Assembly: GCA_000997105.1 (NCBI GenBank)
Contig: LCEJ01000049.1
Coordinates: forward strand, 1 to 5,875
Length of the DNA stretch: 5,875 bases
Direction of reading: 5' to 3'
DNA from: Candidatus Daviesbacteria bacterium GW2011_GWA2_42_7
Lineage (GTDB): Bacteria; Patescibacteriota; Microgenomatia; Daviesbacterales; UBA10151
This document shows, in pieces, positions 4,842 through 5,875 of this stretch. The position numbers and the translations under genes are program-made. The notes beneath the pieces were generated by a model. It did no database searches. It saw nothing but the letters and a program-made list of their open reading frames with translations, and was not told where the DNA came from. Numbering within the stretch: the first letter of the stretch is position 1; the number at the start of each line of letters is the position of its first letter.

Positions 4842-4868
4842 TTGAATCTTCATAGAACTTGATATAAT
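4842..4868 (+). promoter_or_regulatory. Promoter of the 55-residue gene
   Basis: A perfect -10 TATAAT at 4863-4868 is preceded by TTGAAT at 4842-4847 with a slightly short 15-base spacer. The start would be around 4875, giving a leader of about 16 bases. That is just long enough to hold the strong ribosome-binding site, unlike the leaderless layout of the minus-strand genes. Confidence 0.65.
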
Positions 4869-4876
4869 ATTGTCCT

Positions 4877-4889
4877 GAGGAGGTGATCA
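4877..4889 (+). promoter_or_regulatory. Unusually long Shine-Dalgarno
   Basis: GAGGAGGTGATCA contains AGGAGGTGATC, a match to the conserved 3' end of bacterial 16S rRNA well beyond the usual four to six bases. The AGGAGG core ends seven bases before the ATG at 4891. It fixes the start codon of the 55-residue protein and predicts strong initiation. No other gene in the window has a comparable site. Confidence 0.8.
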
Positions 4890-4890
4890 T

Positions 4891-5058
4891 ATGGCAGAAC
4901 AGCTCAAACCGGCACCCCAGATATTAGAAGAGGTTGAACAAGCAACTCTAGAGAAAGTAAAGGGCCTTAAAGAACCAGCCCAGGGGGATAGACCAGATCT
5001 AACTACACCCATTAGGATAAGACTAATAAGACGACCCGAACCCGGACGTGCCCTCTAA
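4891..5058 (+). CDS. Unrecognised 55-residue small protein
   Basis: The only gene I support on the plus strand. It encodes 55 residues starting MAEQLKPAPQILEEVEQATL: a probable amphipathic helix (about 9-27, ILEEVEQATLEKVKGLKEP), a Gly/Asp/Pro-rich turn (PAQGDRPDLTTP), and a strongly basic end with RIRLIRRPEPGR. There is no membrane segment, Cys or known motif. A perfect -10 box and an 11-base Shine-Dalgarno match make it a convincing expressed gene despite its size. It converges on alkD, with only three bases between the two stop codons, and no terminator follows that does not lie inside alkD. The acidic helix plus arginine-rich tail could suggest binding to nucleic acid or another protein, but this is a guess. 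Confidence 0.75.
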   Translation: MAEQLKPAPQILEEVEQATLEKVKGLKEPAQGDRPDLTTPIRIRLIRRPEPGRAL

Positions 5059-5061
5059 GGG

Positions 5062-5752
5062 TTATTTCTTTCCTGTTTGGAGTTTATTGGTCACTTCCCT
5101 GACGGCTATTTTAGGTAAAATAGCCTTATTCGCCTTTAAATAATCCTCTACCCTATCCCTGTGATACTTGATCAAATCACGCAATAACCAGGAAACTGCC
5201 TTGGTAATTAAGATATCTTTTTCTTTTTTTAATTTGTCCAGATTTTCAAAGGCTAAATCCGAAAACCGGCTTAGTTAAAAGCACCAAAGAAGCCCTTCTT
5301 TTATGGATATCTTTGTCCCCCACAAACTTTTTTAGCAGCTTCTCCCATTCCAGCCATTTTACCAACATCTCTTTGGCCTCAAAGGTACTTTGGCATAAAG
5401 AATCCACCTCCCCCCAACCTTCAACCCCAGTGAGCCACTTATCCAGATATTTTGGATTAATTTCCTGCCTCTGTTTTGGCAGGTATTCTAAAATTTTCCC
5501 TCCCAAACTCCTTTCGGTATGGGAAATCCCTGTAAAGGTAGAACCCAACATTCCCAAAAGTTCAGGTAATGAAATATCTTTATGTTCCTTAACCCAACTC
5601 TTAAGAACCTCTCTAGTCTGCGGGTTGGTGATATTTATACAGGGCTTAGTTGTGCCCATATATTTTCCCGGATCAAACCTGCCGCTTACAGGAGAGTTTC
5701 CTCTTGCCACTCTATTAATTTCTTCTAAGATTTGCTGATGATATCCGTTCAT
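5062..5752 (-). pseudogene. alkD: AlkD-like DNA alkylation repair glycosylase with a frameshift
   Basis: AlkD proteins are HEAT-like-repeat glycosylases that excise N3- and N7-alkylated purines. Frame one begins at the ATG 5752 (MNGYHQQILEEINRVARGNS), runs through VEGWGEVDSLCQ (Trp113 and Asp117, matching Trp109 and Asp113 of Bacillus cereus AlkD) and KRRASLVLLTKPV (Arg152 matching Arg148), then leaves the family pattern and stops at 5246. The rest continues in the next register from about 5268: FSDLAFENLDKLKKEKDILI, VSWLLRDLIKYH, then IAVREVTNKLQTGKK and TAA 5064-5062. Removing one base between 5269 and 5259 gives a family-length protein of about 236 residues. The intact codons on both sides suggest a recent lesion or a sequence error. 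The start at 5752 is preferred over an upstream ATG at 5812, because 5752 overlaps the preceding gene's stop as ATGA and residues before it do not match AlkD. Confidence 0.85.
5104..5125. repeat. Perfect 9-bp stem with 4-base loop inside the alkD 3' end
   Basis: GGCTATTTT and AAAATAGCC flank AGGT. The element lies 46 bases past the 55-residue gene's stop and could slow plus-strand transcription. However, it encodes the conserved AILPKIA part of AlkD and has no T-run, so it may be coincidental to coding. Confidence 0.4.
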
Positions 5753-5875
5753 TGCAAGGTCGTTACCGGGCGGGATTGGAGAATGTAGAATTTCCCATTC
5801 TCCAAAGCCCATTCAATATCCTGAGGCTTGCTAAAATGCTTTTCAATTTTAATTCCCAGTTCTGCCAATTCTTTT
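5749..5875 (-). CDS. C-terminal end of a PEP synthase / pyruvate phosphate dikinase N-terminal (ATP-grasp) domain protein, cut by the right edge
   Basis: The last 41 codons are in the window. They read KELAELGIKIEKHFSKPQDI followed by EWALENGKFYILQSRPVTTL and Q-stop. This matches the end of the PPDK_N domain, which binds ATP and phosphorylates the swivelling phosphohistidine domain in PEP synthase (PpsA) and pyruvate phosphate dikinase. The motif QSRPVTTL is highly characteristic. In full-length PpsA this point lies near the middle and the His-carrying and PEP-binding domains follow. Here the protein ends at TGA 5751-5749, which overlaps the alkD ATG (ATGA), so the end looks natural rather than broken. 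It is therefore either a stand-alone N-terminal-domain protein or one half of a split enzyme. The overlap implies co-transcription and coupled translation with alkD. Confidence 0.85.
   Translation of the reverse strand, partial: KELAELGIKIEKHFSKPQDIEWALENGKFYILQSRPVTTLQ

Noticed and set aside
5104..5125. Bidirectional terminator between the convergent 55-residue gene and alkD
   Set aside because: The stem is AT-rich, lacks a T-run and encodes conserved AlkD residues, so a terminator call is not supported.
5313..5738. Open plus-strand frame of 141 codons
   Set aside because: It is the antisense shadow of alkD, whose family motifs are clear on the minus strand.
5753..5812. Upstream ATG at 5812 as the alkD start
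   Set aside because: The 20 extra residues are the out-of-frame reading of the PEP-synthase-like end and do not resemble AlkD; the ATGA overlap at 5752 is the natural start.

Overview
The window reads as a compact, mostly minus-strand piece of a small bacterial genome, probably a Candidate Phyla Radiation / Patescibacteria (Microgenomates-like) organism known from metagenomes. This is inferred, not proven. It rests on the style of the proteins (short WbaZ-like glycosyltransferase, MutM, AlkD, RelBE-type module, several unrecognised proteins), on tight gene packing, and on promoters placed only a few bases from start codons. The two edges cut genes, and the left edge is suspicious. Bases 1-263 encode the C-terminal barrel of a TonB-dependent outer-membrane receptor of Bacteroidota style, which does not fit the rest and may be an assembly chimera.

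Layout, left to right (minus strand unless stated): TonB-receptor fragment (1-263); truncated MFS transporter start (279-515); repeat-rich spacer; mutM (609-1463); a type II toxin-antitoxin pair whose toxin stop lies one base before the mutM start (1465-2020); an unrecognised 245-residue protein (2078-2815); a decayed alpha/beta-hydrolase relic (about 2856-3095); a family GT4 glycosyltransferase carrying a perfect 36-bp palindrome and a 7-bp tandem repeat inside its reading frame (3232-4374); a 76-residue unknown (4435-4665); a relic fusing a glycosyltransferase start to an AlkD end (4713-4816); a plus-strand 55-residue unknown with a textbook promoter and very strong Shine-Dalgarno (4891-5058); a frameshifted alkD (5062-5752); and the end of a PEP-synthase-type N-terminal domain protein (5749-5875) whose stop overlaps the alkD start as ATGA.

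Functional links: antitoxin, toxin and mutM look like one transcript from a consensus promoter. The PEP-synthase-like gene and alkD are translationally coupled. MutM and AlkD are both DNA-base repair glycosylases, at opposite ends of the window. Five minus-strand genes have a -10 box 8-12 bases before ATG and so probably make leaderless or nearly leaderless mRNAs; the plus-strand 55-residue gene is the exception.

The region 4700-5752 shows repeated recombination and decay: an AlkD remnant, a glycosyltransferase remnant and a frameshift in the full-length alkD. No tRNA, rRNA, CRISPR array or complete mobile element was seen. The strongest candidates for something little described are the in-frame palindrome in the glycosyltransferase, the leaderless-promoter pattern, and the two small unknown proteins flanking the fused relic.
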